Of a stretch of DNA of 46,495 bases, positions 16,280 through 25,140 are shown one piece after another. Position numbers and translations under genes: made by a program. Location of the stretch: the NCBI RefSeq assembly GCF_002760615.1, contig NZ_AWWI01000063.1, forward strand, positions 1 through 46,495, written 5' to 3'. The number at the start of each line of letters is the position of its first letter. Position 1 is the stretch's first letter. The notes beneath the pieces were generated by a model. The model was not told where the DNA came from and did not search any database. It worked only from the letters and a program-made list of their open reading frames with translations. This DNA comes from Puniceibacterium antarcticum (GTDB lineage: Bacteria > Pseudomonadota > Alphaproteobacteria > Rhodobacterales > Rhodobacteraceae).

Positions 16280-18913
16280 GTGACAGTGCCACAAACTTCG
16301 AACCAGGACACACCGATGCAGGACGGGCCGATGCAGGACGGGCCGATGCAGGACGGGCCGGTGCAGGGGCCGCGCCCCCGGCGGACGCGCCGACGCAAGG
16401 CCGGGCTGTGGATGCTGCTGTCGCTGAGCCTGTTCATGGCCGCCAGTGCCGTGGCAATCTGGGCGGTCATCGGGCGACCGCTGACGGTTCCCGACTGGCT
16501 GCACGCGCGCATCGAGGCGCGGCTGGCCGAGGCGGTGCCGGATTTGCAGATCCGGTTTGGCGCAATCAATCTGCTGGTGCAGCGCACCGGGCTTGCACAG
16601 GTCACGCTGCAGGATGTGCGCATCGCGACGGCGGGCGGTGTGCCGATTGCCGAGCTGAGCCAGGTCAGCGCCGGGTTCCGGCCCGGCCCATTGCTGCGCG
16701 GCGATGTGCAGGTGAGAGAGGCGCAGGTGTCCGGCGTTTTTGTGACCCTGCGCCGCGATGCGCAGGGCCGTCTTGGTCTGGCTCTGGGGCCGGCATTTCA
16801 GCAGGGTGCGGGCCTGCCGGATCTTCCGACACTGATTGCGCAGGTGGATGATGCGGTGAGGCGCCCGCTGCTGGATGCGCTGCGCCGTGTCGAGGTGGAC
16901 GCCCTGACCGTGCGGCTGGATGACGATCGTGCGCATCGCGGCTGGACAGCAGATGGCGGGCGGTTGCAGATTACGCGCGAAGGCGGTGTGCTGCGGCTGA
17001 CGGCAGGGCTGGCCGTGCTGGGCCGGGGGGATACGGCGGCGACGCTGCAGCTGAACGCCGAAAGCGATATCGGGCGCAACGATCTGACCTTTGGCTTTGC
17101 GCTGAGCGATCTTAAATCCGAGGATATCGCGATGCAAAGCCCGGCGCTGGCCTGGCTGCGTGCGCTGCAGGCGCCGATTTCCGGCGCGCTGCGCGGTTCT
17201 TTCACGACCGATGGCGGATTGGGCACGCTGAACGCCACACTGCAGATCGGCGCAGGGGTGCTGCAGCCCAATCCGCGCACCAAGCCGATTCCGTTCAGCA
17301 GTGCGCGCACCTATTTCAGCTATGATCCGGCGGCGGCGCAACTGACCTTTAATGAGATTTCCGTCGACAGCGCCGTGGGGCAGGCCACCGCCGACGGCAC
17401 GGCGGTGATCGAGGGGCTGGAGAGCGGCTGGCCGCGCGCCATGCTGGGTCAGTTCAACCTGTCTCGGATGGTGGCCAACCCGGGAAATCTGTTTGCAGAG
17501 CCGCTTCAGCTGACCCGGGCCGAGACGGATTTCCGTCTGGAGCTGGACCCTTTCCGGCTGTCGGTCGGGCGGCTGCGGGTCGAGGGCACGCAAGAGCCGA
17601 TCTATCTGCGCGGATCGCTGACTGCGGGCGAAGAAGGTTGGGATCTGTCGCTGGACGGGCAGGTCGCGCAAAGCACGGCCAAGGAAGTCGCGCAATACTG
17701 GCCACCGGTTCTGGCGCCTGAGACGCGTGGCTGGTTCCTGGACCATGTGATCACAGGGGATGTGCGCGACGCGCAGTTTGCCCTGCGCAGCGAGAAGGGG
17801 GAAAAGCCGTCGCTCTACCTCGACTTTGCGTTTGAGGACGCGACATCGCTGTTCGCACGCACCATGCCGCCGGTCACGGGGGGCGCGGGGCAGTTCACGC
17901 TGATCGACAACCGCCTGTCGGTGATGGTGGAAAAGGGCACGGTGACCCCGCCCGAAGGTGGCCCGATCGATGTGTCGGGCACGAGCTTTGCAATCAGCGA
18001 TACCCGGGTCAAGCCGCCGCGCGGGCGGGTTGGCCTGCAGGCCGAGGGTGCGATCACCGCCGCGCTGTCGCTTCTGGATCAGGAGCCGCTAGAGATTCTG
18101 CAGAAGGTCGGCAAGCCGGTGACGATGTCCGCGGGCAGTGCCAAGGCCAGCGGTTATCTGGAACTGCCGATGAAGAAGGGGCTGAAGCTTGCGGATCTGC
18201 AATTCGACATTCAGGCCGATCTGCGCGATCTGGCCAGCGACGCGGTGGTCCCGGGCCATCCGGTGACCGCAGAGGCGCTGAGCCTGTCGGTGCAGCCCGA
18301 TCAGCTGAAGATTTCGGGTGATGCGCTGGTGCAGGGGGTGCCGTTTTCGGGCAGCTGGACCCAGCCGCTGGGGGTGCCGGATGCGCCGAGCCAGGTGGTG
18401 GGGCAGGTCACGCTGAGCAATGAGGCCGCGCGCAGCTTTGGCGTGGATCTGCCGGACGGGCTGGTCAGCGGGCAGGGCCCGGGGGCGCTGACGCTGGACA
18501 TCGCCCCCGGAAAGGCGCCGGAATTCCGGCTGACCTCGACCCTGTCCGGGCTGGGTCTGTCGGTGCCGGCCTTGGGTTGGGGGTTGTCGCGGGCGGGCAC
18601 GGGCCGTTTCGAGGTGTCCGGTGCGCTGGCGGCAGTGCCCGAGGTGCGCCGGCTTGCGCTGGATGCGCCGGGGTTGCGGGCCGAGGGGCGCGTGGTGCTG
18701 AACAGTGACGGGTCGCTGAACCGCATCCCGTTTTCGCGGGTCCGCGCCGGGGGCTGGATCGATGCGCCCGTCACGCTGAGCGCGCGGGGCCGGGGGGAGG
18801 CTCCCGCCGTCACAGTGTCGGGGGGCACCCTGGATCTGCGCGCGCTGCCCGGCAATCTTGACGGGACTGGCGACGGATCGGCGGGGGGGGGGGGGCCGCG
18901 CAGGTCACGGTGA
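16280..18913 (+). CDS. YhdP/AsmA-like (DUF3971) envelope protein, 5' part of a frameshifted gene
   Basis: An 877-codon fragment. Residues about 37-60 form one inner-membrane helix after an Arg-rich segment, and the rest is a long beta-rich periplasmic region of the DUF3971/AsmA-like superfamily (YhdP, TamB), thought to form lipid-carrying grooves between the membranes. The frame runs into a 13-G tract at 18883-18895 and ends at TGA 18911-18913. One extra G (or two fewer) would join it to the next frame, giving about 1115 residues over 16280-19626, a full family length. Start may be GTG 16280 or ATG 16316. Confidence 0.8.
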   Translation: MTVPQTSNQDTPMQDGPMQDGPMQDGPVQGPRPRRTRRRKAGLWMLLSLSLFMAASAVAIWAVIGRPLTVPDWLHARIEARLAEAVPDLQIRFGAINLLVQRTGLAQVTLQDVRIATAGGVPIAELSQVSAGFRPGPLLRGDVQVREAQVSGVFVTLRRDAQGRLGLALGPAFQQGAGLPDLPTLIAQVDDAVRRPLLDALRRVEVDALTVRLDDDRAHRGWTADGGRLQITREGGVLRLTAGLAVLGRGDTAATLQLNAESDIGRNDLTFGFALSDLKSEDIAMQSPALAWLRALQAPISGALRGSFTTDGGLGTLNATLQIGAGVLQPNPRTKPIPFSSARTYFSYDPAAAQLTFNEISVDSAVGQATADGTAVIEGLESGWPRAMLGQFNLSRMVANPGNLFAEPLQLTRAETDFRLELDPFRLSVGRLRVEGTQEPIYLRGSLTAGEEGWDLSLDGQVAQSTAKEVAQYWPPVLAPETRGWFLDHVITGDVRDAQFALRSEKGEKPSLYLDFAFEDATSLFARTMPPVTGGAGQFTLIDNRLSVMVEKGTVTPPEGGPIDVSGTSFAISDTRVKPPRGRVGLQAEGAITAALSLLDQEPLEILQKVGKPVTMSAGSAKASGYLELPMKKGLKLADLQFDIQADLRDLASDAVVPGHPVTAEALSLSVQPDQLKISGDALVQGVPFSGSWTQPLGVPDAPSQVVGQVTLSNEAARSFGVDLPDGLVSGQGPGALTLDIAPGKAPEFRLTSTLSGLGLSVPALGWGLSRAGTGRFEVSGALAAVPEVRRLALDAPGLRAEGRVVLNSDGSLNRIPFSRVRAGGWIDAPVTLSARGRGEAPAVTVSGGTLDLRALPGNLDGTGDGSAGGGGPRRSR
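16316..16360 (+). repeat. Three 15-bp tandem repeats encoding MQDGP
   Basis: ATGCAGGACGGGCCG occurs at 16316-16330, 16331-16345 and 16346-16360, then degenerates. Each unit encodes MQDGP and supplies an in-frame ATG, so several starts are possible at the N-terminus of the YhdP-like protein. Confidence 0.9.
18883..18895 (+). repeat. Run of 13 G at the break in the YhdP-like gene
   Basis: The homopolymer falls exactly where the upstream and downstream reading frames of one protein family separate. It may be a slippage-prone contingency tract, a site of -1 reading by ribosome or polymerase, a fixed mutation, or a sequencing length error. Confidence 0.9.
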
Positions 18914-19626
18914 CCGAGGGCATCACACTGAGCGAGTTCGCGGGCCGCTTCACCTCTCAGGGTGGGTTTCGAGGAGAATTCAATGCGATGGCGGGGCCCA
19001 AGGCGCCGATTGCGGGGCAGATCGCCCCCCGCGACGGGGGCAGTGCCGTGCTGATCACCGCACCGAACGCCGGCACGGTTCTGGCGGGGACCGGCCTGCT
19101 GAAGACCGTCAAGGGCGGCGCCATGAGCCTGAGCCTGATGCCCGTGCCGGGGGCGACGGGAACCTATGACGGCAAGCTGGATATCCGCGAGGTGCGGTTG
19201 CAGAACGCTCCGGTGATCGGATCGCTTTTAGATGCGATCAGCATCGTCGGCCTGCTGGACCAGTTGAACGGCGTGGGAATCTACTTCAGCAACGTTGATG
19301 CCGATTTCAGGCTTACGCCTCAACAGCTTGTCCTGCGCAGTTCAAGTGCCGTGGGACCGTCTATGGGGATTTCTCTGGATGGGTATTTCAATCTTGCCAG
19401 TCAGGTACTGGACATGCAGGGCGTCGTGTCGCCGATCTATATCCTGAACGGGATCGGGTCGCTGTTCAGCCGTAGGGGCGAAGGCCTGATCGGGTTCAAC
19501 TTTACCGTCGAGGGGCAGACCAGCGCGCCAAGGGTTGCGGTCAACCCGCTTTCGGTGTTCACCCCGGGCATGTTTCGCGACATCTTTCGCCGCGCTCCGC
19601 CTGATCCGGGGCAGCCGTCGCAATAG
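18910..19626 (+). CDS. YhdP/AsmA-like protein, 3' part of the frameshifted gene
   Basis: A 238-codon fragment holding the conserved AsmA-like C-terminus: [19 protein letters not shown], then [35 protein letters not shown] and a final [22 protein letters not shown]. The frame stays open upstream through the G-run, so the GTG at 18910 is probably not a natural start; it lacks a clear ribosome site. Function and location as for the 5' part. If the break is real, neither fragment alone is likely to work. Confidence 0.75.
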   Translation: MTEGITLSEFAGRFTSQGGFRGEFNAMAGPKAPIAGQIAPRDGGSAVLITAPNAGTVLAGTGLLKTVKGGAMSLSLMPVPGATGTYDGKLDIREVRLQNAPVIGSLLDAISIVGLLDQLNGVGIYFSNVDADFRLTPQQLVLRSSSAVGPSMGISLDGYFNLASQVLDMQGVVSPIYILNGIGSLFSRRGEGLIGFNFTVEGQTSAPRVAVNPLSVFTPGMFRDIFRRAPPDPGQPSQ

Positions 19627-19651
19627 CCACATCAGACCAGCAGGCCCGCCC

Positions 19652-20704
19652 ATGAAGCTACAGGATTTCGATTTCGATCTGCCCGAACGGCTGATCGCCA
19701 CCCGGCCCGCGAGCCCGCGTTCTTCGGCGCGGCTGCTGGTGGCCGAAGGGGATGTGATGAGCGATGCGGTGGTCAGCGATCTGACCCGCTGGCTGCGCCC
19801 CGGTGACCGGCTGGTGCTGAACGACACGCGGGTTATCCCCGCGCGCTTGTCCGGTCTGCGCCGCCGCGCCGGGCCAGAGGGGGAGACGGAGTCGCGCATC
19901 GAGGTGACATTGCTGGAGCCGCGCGCGAACGGCTGCTGGGCCGCGCTGCTCAAACCGCTCAAGCGTATCCGCGACGGCGAGGTCATCACCTTTTCCGATG
20001 CCCTGTCCGCCACGCTGGTTGCGCGGGCGGATGGTCAGGGGCTCTTACGCTTCAACCTTATGGGCGAGGATTTTGACGCCGCTCTGGCCGAGGCCGGGGC
20101 GATGCCGCTGCCGCCCTATATCGCCGCCCGCCGCCCGGCGGATGCCCGCGACAAGGAGGATTATCAGACGGTCTGGGCGCGCAACCCCGGCGCCGTTGCT
20201 GCGCCGACGGCGTCGCTTCATTTCGACGCGGCGCTGCTCGCGGCGCTGGAGCAGCACGGCGTCACCTTCACCCATGTCACGTTGCATGTGGGCGCTGGAA
20301 CGTTCCTGCCCGTCAAGGTCGAGGATGTGACCACCCACAAGATGCATGCCGAATGGGGCGAGGTGTCCGTGCAGGCCGCCCAGGAGATTCTGGCGACCAA
20401 GGCTGCAGGCGGGCGGATCATCCCCGTGGGCACCACCGCGCTGCGCCTGATCGAGACAGCGGCGCGCGACGGGTTCGGCCCCTGGCGGGGCGAGACGGAT
20501 ATCTTTATCTACCCGGGATTCGAGTTCCGCATGGCGGATGCGCTGATGACCAATTTCCACCTGCCGAAATCGACGCTGATGATGCTGGTTTCGGCGCTGA
20601 TGGGTGCCGAGCGGATCCGGGACATCTATGCCCATGCCATTGCAGAGGAGTACCGCTTCTTTTCCTATGGTGATGCGTCGCTGCTGCTGCCCGCCCGCGC
20701 CTAA
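19652..20704 (+). CDS. queA: tRNA preQ1(34) S-adenosylmethionine ribosyltransferase-isomerase
   Basis: A 350-residue enzyme that makes epoxyqueuosine in the tRNA wobble position by transferring the ribosyl part of SAM. Signature stretches are [46 protein letters not shown] and [16 protein letters not shown]. The start at 19652 matches the family; the longer open frame overlaps the YhdP-like gene and is not used. Confidence 0.96.
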   Translation: MKLQDFDFDLPERLIATRPASPRSSARLLVAEGDVMSDAVVSDLTRWLRPGDRLVLNDTRVIPARLSGLRRRAGPEGETESRIEVTLLEPRANGCWAALLKPLKRIRDGEVITFSDALSATLVARADGQGLLRFNLMGEDFDAALAEAGAMPLPPYIAARRPADARDKEDYQTVWARNPGAVAAPTASLHFDAALLAALEQHGVTFTHVTLHVGAGTFLPVKVEDVTTHKMHAEWGEVSVQAAQEILATKAAGGRIIPVGTTALRLIETAARDGFGPWRGETDIFIYPGFEFRMADALMTNFHLPKSTLMMLVSALMGAERIRDIYAHAIAEEYRFFSYGDASLLLPARA

Positions 20705-20874
20705 TGGCTTTGTCGGCATCTCCTTGCCGGTATTGGGGGACTGACGCCGGTGGGGTCATTGACACCAGAGGCCACAGACGTGAAGACGCCCCCAAATGTC
20801 GTTGGCAAGCGGGATTTTAACAGGTGAGGTCCTAGGGTAAGCTTTACACCCCGCCGAAGGAATTGGAGAGCACT

Positions 20875-22164
20875 ATGCTGCAAGTTCTGAGAAGCTCCTG
20901 GGCATTGCTGCTGGGAATGCTGCTGCTGATGCTCGGCAATGGTCTGCAAGGGTCGCTTCTGGGGGTGCGCGGCGGGGCCGAAGGGTTTTCCGCCTTTCAG
21001 ATGTCGGTTGTCATGTCGGCCTATTTCCTTGGCTTCCTGTTTGCATCTCGCCTGACGCCGGCCATGATCCGCCGCGTTGGTCATGTGCGGGTCTTTGCGG
21101 CGCTGGGATCGTTCATTTCCGCCGTCATCATCCTGTATCCCGCCTGGCCCAACCCTTGGGTCTGGGCTGTGGGACGTGTGGCCATCGGGTTCTGTTTCTG
21201 CGGCGTCTATGTGACGGCGGAAAGCTGGCTGAACAATGCGGCGAGCAATGAAAACCGGGGTCAGGCGCTGTCACTTTACATGATCGTGCAGACCGTGGGG
21301 ATTATCGCCGCACAGGGCCTGCTGCTGATTCCCGATCCCAGCGGTTTCCTGCTGTTCGTGATCCCGTCGGTGCTGGTTTCCATCGCCTTTGCACCGATCC
21401 TGCTGTCGATCAGCCCGACCCCGGCGTTTGAGACGACCAAGGGGATGAGCTTGATCCAGCTCTATCACACCTCTCCGCTGGGGTGCGTCGGCATGTTTCT
21501 GCTGGGCGGCGTGTTTGCAGCACAGTTCGGCATGTCCGCCGTCTACGGCACAGAAGCGGGGCTGACGCTGCCGCAGATCTCACTTTTCGTGTCGTCCTTC
21601 TATGTGGGCGCAATGCTGATGCAATATCCGCTGGGCTATCTGTCCGACCGGATGGACCGGCGGCGTCTGGTGACGATCATCGCCGCCGTGGGCGGTGCTG
21701 CGGCGCTTGCCGCGGTCATGGTTGAGGATCATTTTTACGTGCTGCTCTGCGCGGCCTTCCTGATCGGGGGCGCGTCCAATCCGCTTTATTCGCTGCTGGC
21801 GGCCTATACCAACGACTTCCTTGCGACAGAGGATATGGCAAGTGCCTCGGCGGGGCTGCTGTTCATCAACGGGCTTGGGGCAATTTCGGGCCCGCTGATC
21901 ACCGGCTGGGTGATGCAGCAGGTCGGCCCGTCTGGGTATTTCATGCTGATCGCGGCGCTGATGATCACGCTGACCTTTTATGCGCTTTACCGCATGACGC
22001 GCCGTCCGGCGCCTGCGGTCGAAACGACCGGTGTCATGCCGCCGCTGTCGCCGACAGGGTCGCCCATCGCGATGGCCGTGGCGCAGGAATATGCCATCGA
22101 ACAGGCCGAGGCGGCCGAAGAGGAACGGGATGCGGCAGAAGAAGCCCGGGATGCGGCGGCCTGA
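20875..22164 (+). CDS. MFS transporter
   Basis: A 429-residue protein with about twelve hydrophobic helices in two bundles. It starts MLQVLRSSWALLLGMLLLMLG, and the loop YLSDRMDRRRLV after the seventh helix is the usual MFS charged loop. GGAG lies six bases before the ATG at 20875. It resembles the YcaD-type group. The C-terminus ends in a charged helical tail (EQAEAAEEERDAAEEARDAA). Substrate unknown. Confidence 0.88.
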   Translation: MLQVLRSSWALLLGMLLLMLGNGLQGSLLGVRGGAEGFSAFQMSVVMSAYFLGFLFASRLTPAMIRRVGHVRVFAALGSFISAVIILYPAWPNPWVWAVGRVAIGFCFCGVYVTAESWLNNAASNENRGQALSLYMIVQTVGIIAAQGLLLIPDPSGFLLFVIPSVLVSIAFAPILLSISPTPAFETTKGMSLIQLYHTSPLGCVGMFLLGGVFAAQFGMSAVYGTEAGLTLPQISLFVSSFYVGAMLMQYPLGYLSDRMDRRRLVTIIAAVGGAAALAAVMVEDHFYVLLCAAFLIGGASNPLYSLLAAYTNDFLATEDMASASAGLLFINGLGAISGPLITGWVMQQVGPSGYFMLIAALMITLTFYALYRMTRRPAPAVETTGVMPPLSPTGSPIAMAVAQEYAIEQAEAAEEERDAAEEARDAAA

Positions 22165-22279
22165 AGCCGCGGGAACGGGAAATGGTGTTATTTTGACATG
22201 AAAAGTGACTGTCCAAGCGCAGGTTTGCAAAGGTAACCTTCTTGGATTGTTGGCGCAGAGGTGCAGGAGGAGGTCCAAA

Positions 22280-22855
22280 GTGACGCCCGAACAGATATTG
22301 GAATTCTGGCTCGACGAAGTCGGGGAAAGCGGTTGGTACAAGAGCGATCCAGAGCTGGACGCCACGGTGCGCAGCCGGTTCGACGAAACCTGGCGCAGCG
22401 CGATGGAGGGCAGGTATGGCTTTTGGCTGACCTATCCGGCTGGCGCACTGGCCTATCTTGTGTTGTTGGATCAGTTCCCACGCAACATGTTTCGCGGATC
22501 CGGGGAAAGCTTTGCCTCGGACAGCGTGGCGCTTGCGGTGGCGAAGCAGTCGATCAGCCGGGGCTGGGATCTGAAGATCGACGAACCGGCGCGGCAGTTC
22601 TTTTATCTGCCGCTGATGCATTCCGAAAACCTGAGCGATCAGGATCGCTGCATCCGCCTGATGCACGAACGCATGCCGAATGCGGGCGGTGACAACCTGC
22701 TGCACGCCCGTGCCCATCGCGAGGTGATCCGCCAGTTCGGTCGATTCCCGACCCGCAACGAAGCGCTGTCGCGCGGACTGACCCGCAATGAGCAGGCCTA
22801 TGTGGCCTCGGGTGGATACGGCCGCACGGTACGTGAGCTGCAGGAAACGGCCTGA
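22280..22855 (+). CDS. DUF924 family protein
   Basis: A 191-residue helical protein of unknown function. The family stretches are EILEFW-like VTPEQILEFWLDEVG at the N-terminus and LLDQFPRNMFRG in the middle. The GTG start at 22280 is chosen over an upstream in-frame start because GGAGGAGG lies directly before it. Confidence 0.88.
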   Translation: MTPEQILEFWLDEVGESGWYKSDPELDATVRSRFDETWRSAMEGRYGFWLTYPAGALAYLVLLDQFPRNMFRGSGESFASDSVALAVAKQSISRGWDLKIDEPARQFFYLPLMHSENLSDQDRCIRLMHERMPNAGGDNLLHARAHREVIRQFGRFPTRNEALSRGLTRNEQAYVASGGYGRTVRELQETA

Positions 22856-23129
22856 ACCGCTGCCTGAACAGACGTCAGCATCGCGCGCTGTCGATCAGCT
22901 GTGCAAAACAACAAGCCCGGGGCGATGCGCGCGTTGTCCCGGTTTTGCGGTGCGGCTGATGTCCGGTTGGACGCGACGCCATGGACACTGGGATTGTCTT
23001 GGCCAGCATTACCGCCACGGCATGACTGCCGCCGGGTATTTTCACGCCGTTTTATGTTTTTTTTCTTTCCGGATTCGCAGGGCAAGATGCGGGGCTGGAG
23101 TGGGGTCTGACCGCAGGGTGCAGGGTGGT
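22856..23129. other. Intergenic gap between convergent genes
   Basis: No supported gene. It holds a small hairpin (CGGCA-TGAC-TGCCG) followed by TATTTT and a later run of eight T, which might serve as a weak terminator for the DUF924 gene. Short open frames on both strands look like chance. Confidence 0.4.
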
Positions 23130-23717
23130 TCAGCGCATCCGTGCGAAAAAATCCGAAACGCGCGGTTGCAGCCAGTTCCAGAGATTTGGCGCGCCATTGG
23201 ATATCTTTGATCCGACGCGTGCCACCATCGCATCATAGGATACGTTATAGGTGATCCAGGATCCGCCGTTCGAGGCGAGGTTCTGGTTGGGCGGCTGGAA
23301 GCGGTCAATCGATTTTGCAAAGCGGGCGTCGGGGGTTTCATTCGCTTCGAATTCATCCCAGAGCGCGCGCATCGCATTGCCCTGATCGCCGGGCAAGAGG
23401 CCAAACAGCCGCGTGGCGGCGGCGCTTTCCTTGGCTTCGAGAGCCGCTGTGTCGTGATCGCCAAAAACCGGCGCGTCGCCTGCATCAATCTCGACCAGAT
23501 CGTGCAGCAAGAGCATGCGGATCACCCGGCTGGCATCAACGCCTTTGGGGGCATGTTCCGCCAGCACCAGCGCATAAAGCGCCACATGCCAGCTGTGTTC
23601 AGCGGAATTTTCCGGGCGGGATCCATCCGCGAGGGTGGTGGCGCGGCTGACCGACTTGAGCCGGTCAGCTTCGTTGAGAAAGGCCATCTGGGCGGTGATA
23701 CGATCCGCAGAGCTCAT
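23130..23717 (-). CDS. HD-domain phosphohydrolase, YfbR/HDDC2-like
   Basis: A 195-residue protein with the HD metal motif: His41 in AEHSWH, His72-Asp73 in LLHDLVEIDAGD, and a later Asp in SIDRFQPPNQN. The family includes 5'-deoxynucleotidases that remove phosphate from dNMPs; the exact substrate is not certain. It lies 29 bases after the alpha/beta hydrolase gene on the same strand. Confidence 0.88.
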   Translation of the reverse strand: MSSADRITAQMAFLNEADRLKSVSRATTLADGSRPENSAEHSWHVALYALVLAEHAPKGVDASRVIRMLLLHDLVEIDAGDAPVFGDHDTAALEAKESAAATRLFGLLPGDQGNAMRALWDEFEANETPDARFAKSIDRFQPPNQNLASNGGSWITYNVSYDAMVARVGSKISNGAPNLWNWLQPRVSDFFARMR

Positions 23718-23746
23718 CTGGCGCCTCTGTTCTGCAGCCGCTGATA

Positions 23747-24400
23747 TCAGCGGGTTGATTCGGTCAGGCGGCGTTTGACGTAATCGGTCACTGTACCGAT
23801 CATCGTGCCCATATGCGGCTCTTCAAAGAAGTGGCCTGATCCTTCGATCTGTTCATGGGTGACGGTGATGCCCTTCTGTTCCTTGAGTTTTCCCACCAGC
23901 GTGCGGGTGTCCGCTGGCGGTGCCACGCGGTCATTGGTGCCGTTGATGATCAGCCCAGAAGCCGGGCAGGGTGCCAGGAAGGAAAAGTCATACATGTTGG
24001 CGGGCGGGCTTGCCGAAACGAATCCGGTGATTTCCGGCCGACGCATGAGCAGCTGCATTCCAATCCAGGCGCCGAACGAAAAACCGGCGACCCAGCAATG
24101 TTTGGAATTGTTGTTCATCGACTGCAGATAGTCGAGCGCCGATGCGGCGTCGGACAGCTCGCCCACACCCTGATCATATTCGCCCTGGCTGCGCCCGACA
24201 CCACGGAAATTGAACCGCAGCACGGTGAAGCCCATGTTGTAAAAGGCATAATGCAGGTTATAGACAACCTTGTTGTTCATCGTGCCGCCAAATTGCGGGT
24301 GCGGGTGCAGCACGATTGCAATCGGGGCGTCACGATCTTTTTGCGGATGATAGCGGCCTTCGAGGCGGCCTTCGGGTCCTGGAAAAATGACCTCGGGCAT
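23747..24400 (-). CDS. Alpha/beta hydrolase
   Basis: A 217-residue cytoplasmic serine hydrolase of the dienelactone hydrolase-like group. The nucleophile is Ser108 in AGFSFGAW; the Asp in NGTNDRVAPP and His in GSGHFFEEP complete the triad. VLHPHPQFGGTM and FNFRGVGRSQG are typical of this conserved subfamily. The substrate is unknown. It is divergent from iscR, with the Irr-box-like palindrome between them. Confidence 0.88.
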   Translation of the reverse strand: MPEVIFPGPEGRLEGRYHPQKDRDAPIAIVLHPHPQFGGTMNNKVVYNLHYAFYNMGFTVLRFNFRGVGRSQGEYDQGVGELSDAASALDYLQSMNNNSKHCWVAGFSFGAWIGMQLLMRRPEITGFVSASPPANMYDFSFLAPCPASGLIINGTNDRVAPPADTRTLVGKLKEQKGITVTHEQIEGSGHFFEEPHMGTMIGTVTDYVKRRLTESTR

Positions 24401-24457
24401 GGGGCAGGTAAGCTCCTTAACAGTGCCGGGAATTCTTGACGAATTCTCTCAAGCACC

Positions 24458-24472
24458 TTAGAACGGTTCTAA
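24458..24472. promoter_or_regulatory. Palindrome resembling an Irr (ICE) box upstream of the suf operon
   Basis: TTAGAACGGTTCTAA is a perfect 7-1-7 palindrome, 122 bases before the iscR start and 58 bases before the divergent hydrolase start. It resembles the TTTAGAA-NNN-TTCTAAA consensus of the iron regulator Irr in alphaproteobacteria. Sites of this kind precede suf operons in the group, so iron/heme control is plausible. Confidence 0.6.
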
Positions 24473-24594
24473 ATCCGGGTTGTTCCGGGATGCGCATCCG
24501 AGGCAGATAGGCCCAGATGCGGCCAAGGTCAATCGGTCGCATCGGCGGGCGCGTTTTGTCGCCCGGGTATGTGGTTAGAAAAAGGGAGCGGGCC

Positions 24595-25071
24595 GTGAAG
24601 CTGAGTACCAAGGGACGATATGCGATGGCAGCGCTGGTGGACATCGCACTGCAGCCCAAGGGGGACCTTGTGACGCTGAGCGATATCGCGCGGCGGCAGG
24701 ACATTTCGTTGCCCTATCTTGAGCAGCTTTTCGTCAAGCTGCGGCGCGCCAAGCTTGTCGCGTCGGTGCGGGGTCCGGGGGGAGGCTATCGGCTGGCCAG
24801 GGCGACGCAGGAGATCCGCGTGGTCGATATTCTGGCGGCGGTCGACGAGTCGGTGGATGCCATGCACAAGGGTGCAGGCGTCTCTGGCGGCTTGTCGGGC
24901 AGCCGCGCGCAATCGCTGAGCAACCGGCTGTGGCAGGGGTTGTCGGCGCATGTTTACGTTTTCCTGCACCAGACGCGACTGTCGGATGTGGTGGAAAACG
25001 CCCTTGTGCCCTGTCCGGCGGTGCCGGGTCTGTTCGCTGTGGTGGATGACGTTGTGGATGAAGAGGCATGA
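24595..25071 (+). CDS. iscR: Rrf2-family regulator IscR, lacking canonical cluster cysteines
   Basis: A 158-residue winged-helix regulator. MKLSTKGRYAMAALVDIA, the recognition segment DISLPYLEQLFVKLRRAKLV and SVRGPGGGYRLAR are the standard Rrf2/IscR features. The three cysteines that hold the 2Fe-2S cluster in E. coli IscR are replaced in the loop after AVDESVDA (residues about 91-107); the only cysteine is Cys140. A single-cysteine IscR is known from Rhodobacter sphaeroides, where an unusual cluster ligation was reported. GTG start at 24595 with AAAGGGAG upstream. First gene of the suf operon and its likely regulator. Confidence 0.92.
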   Translation: MKLSTKGRYAMAALVDIALQPKGDLVTLSDIARRQDISLPYLEQLFVKLRRAKLVASVRGPGGGYRLARATQEIRVVDILAAVDESVDAMHKGAGVSGGLSGSRAQSLSNRLWQGLSAHVYVFLHQTRLSDVVENALVPCPAVPGLFAVVDDVVDEEA

Positions 25072-25084
25072 TCGCTGGCGCGAT

Positions 25085-25105
25085 ACGAGAGACGCTGTCT
25101 CTCGT
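25085..25105 (+). terminator. Perfect hairpin followed by a T-run between iscR and the desulfurase gene
   Basis: ACGAGAGAC (25085-25093), loop GCT, GTCTCTCGT (25097-25105), then about 12 bases and GATATTTTTGG. It may act as an attenuator or RNA-processing site after iscR rather than a full terminator, since the operon appears to continue. Confidence 0.5.
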
Positions 25106-25140
25106 GCTCTCTGGGATATTTTTGGACAGATGAAGGGGGC

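Noticed and set aside
16241-17746. 501-codon minus-strand open frame opposite the YhdP-like gene
   Set aside because: Shadow frame, Arg/Gln/His-rich and without motifs, while the plus strand encodes a recognised family.
22901-23110. 69-codon plus-strand frame after the DUF924 gene
   Set aside because: No ribosome site or recognisable sequence, and it includes the T-run region likely used for termination.
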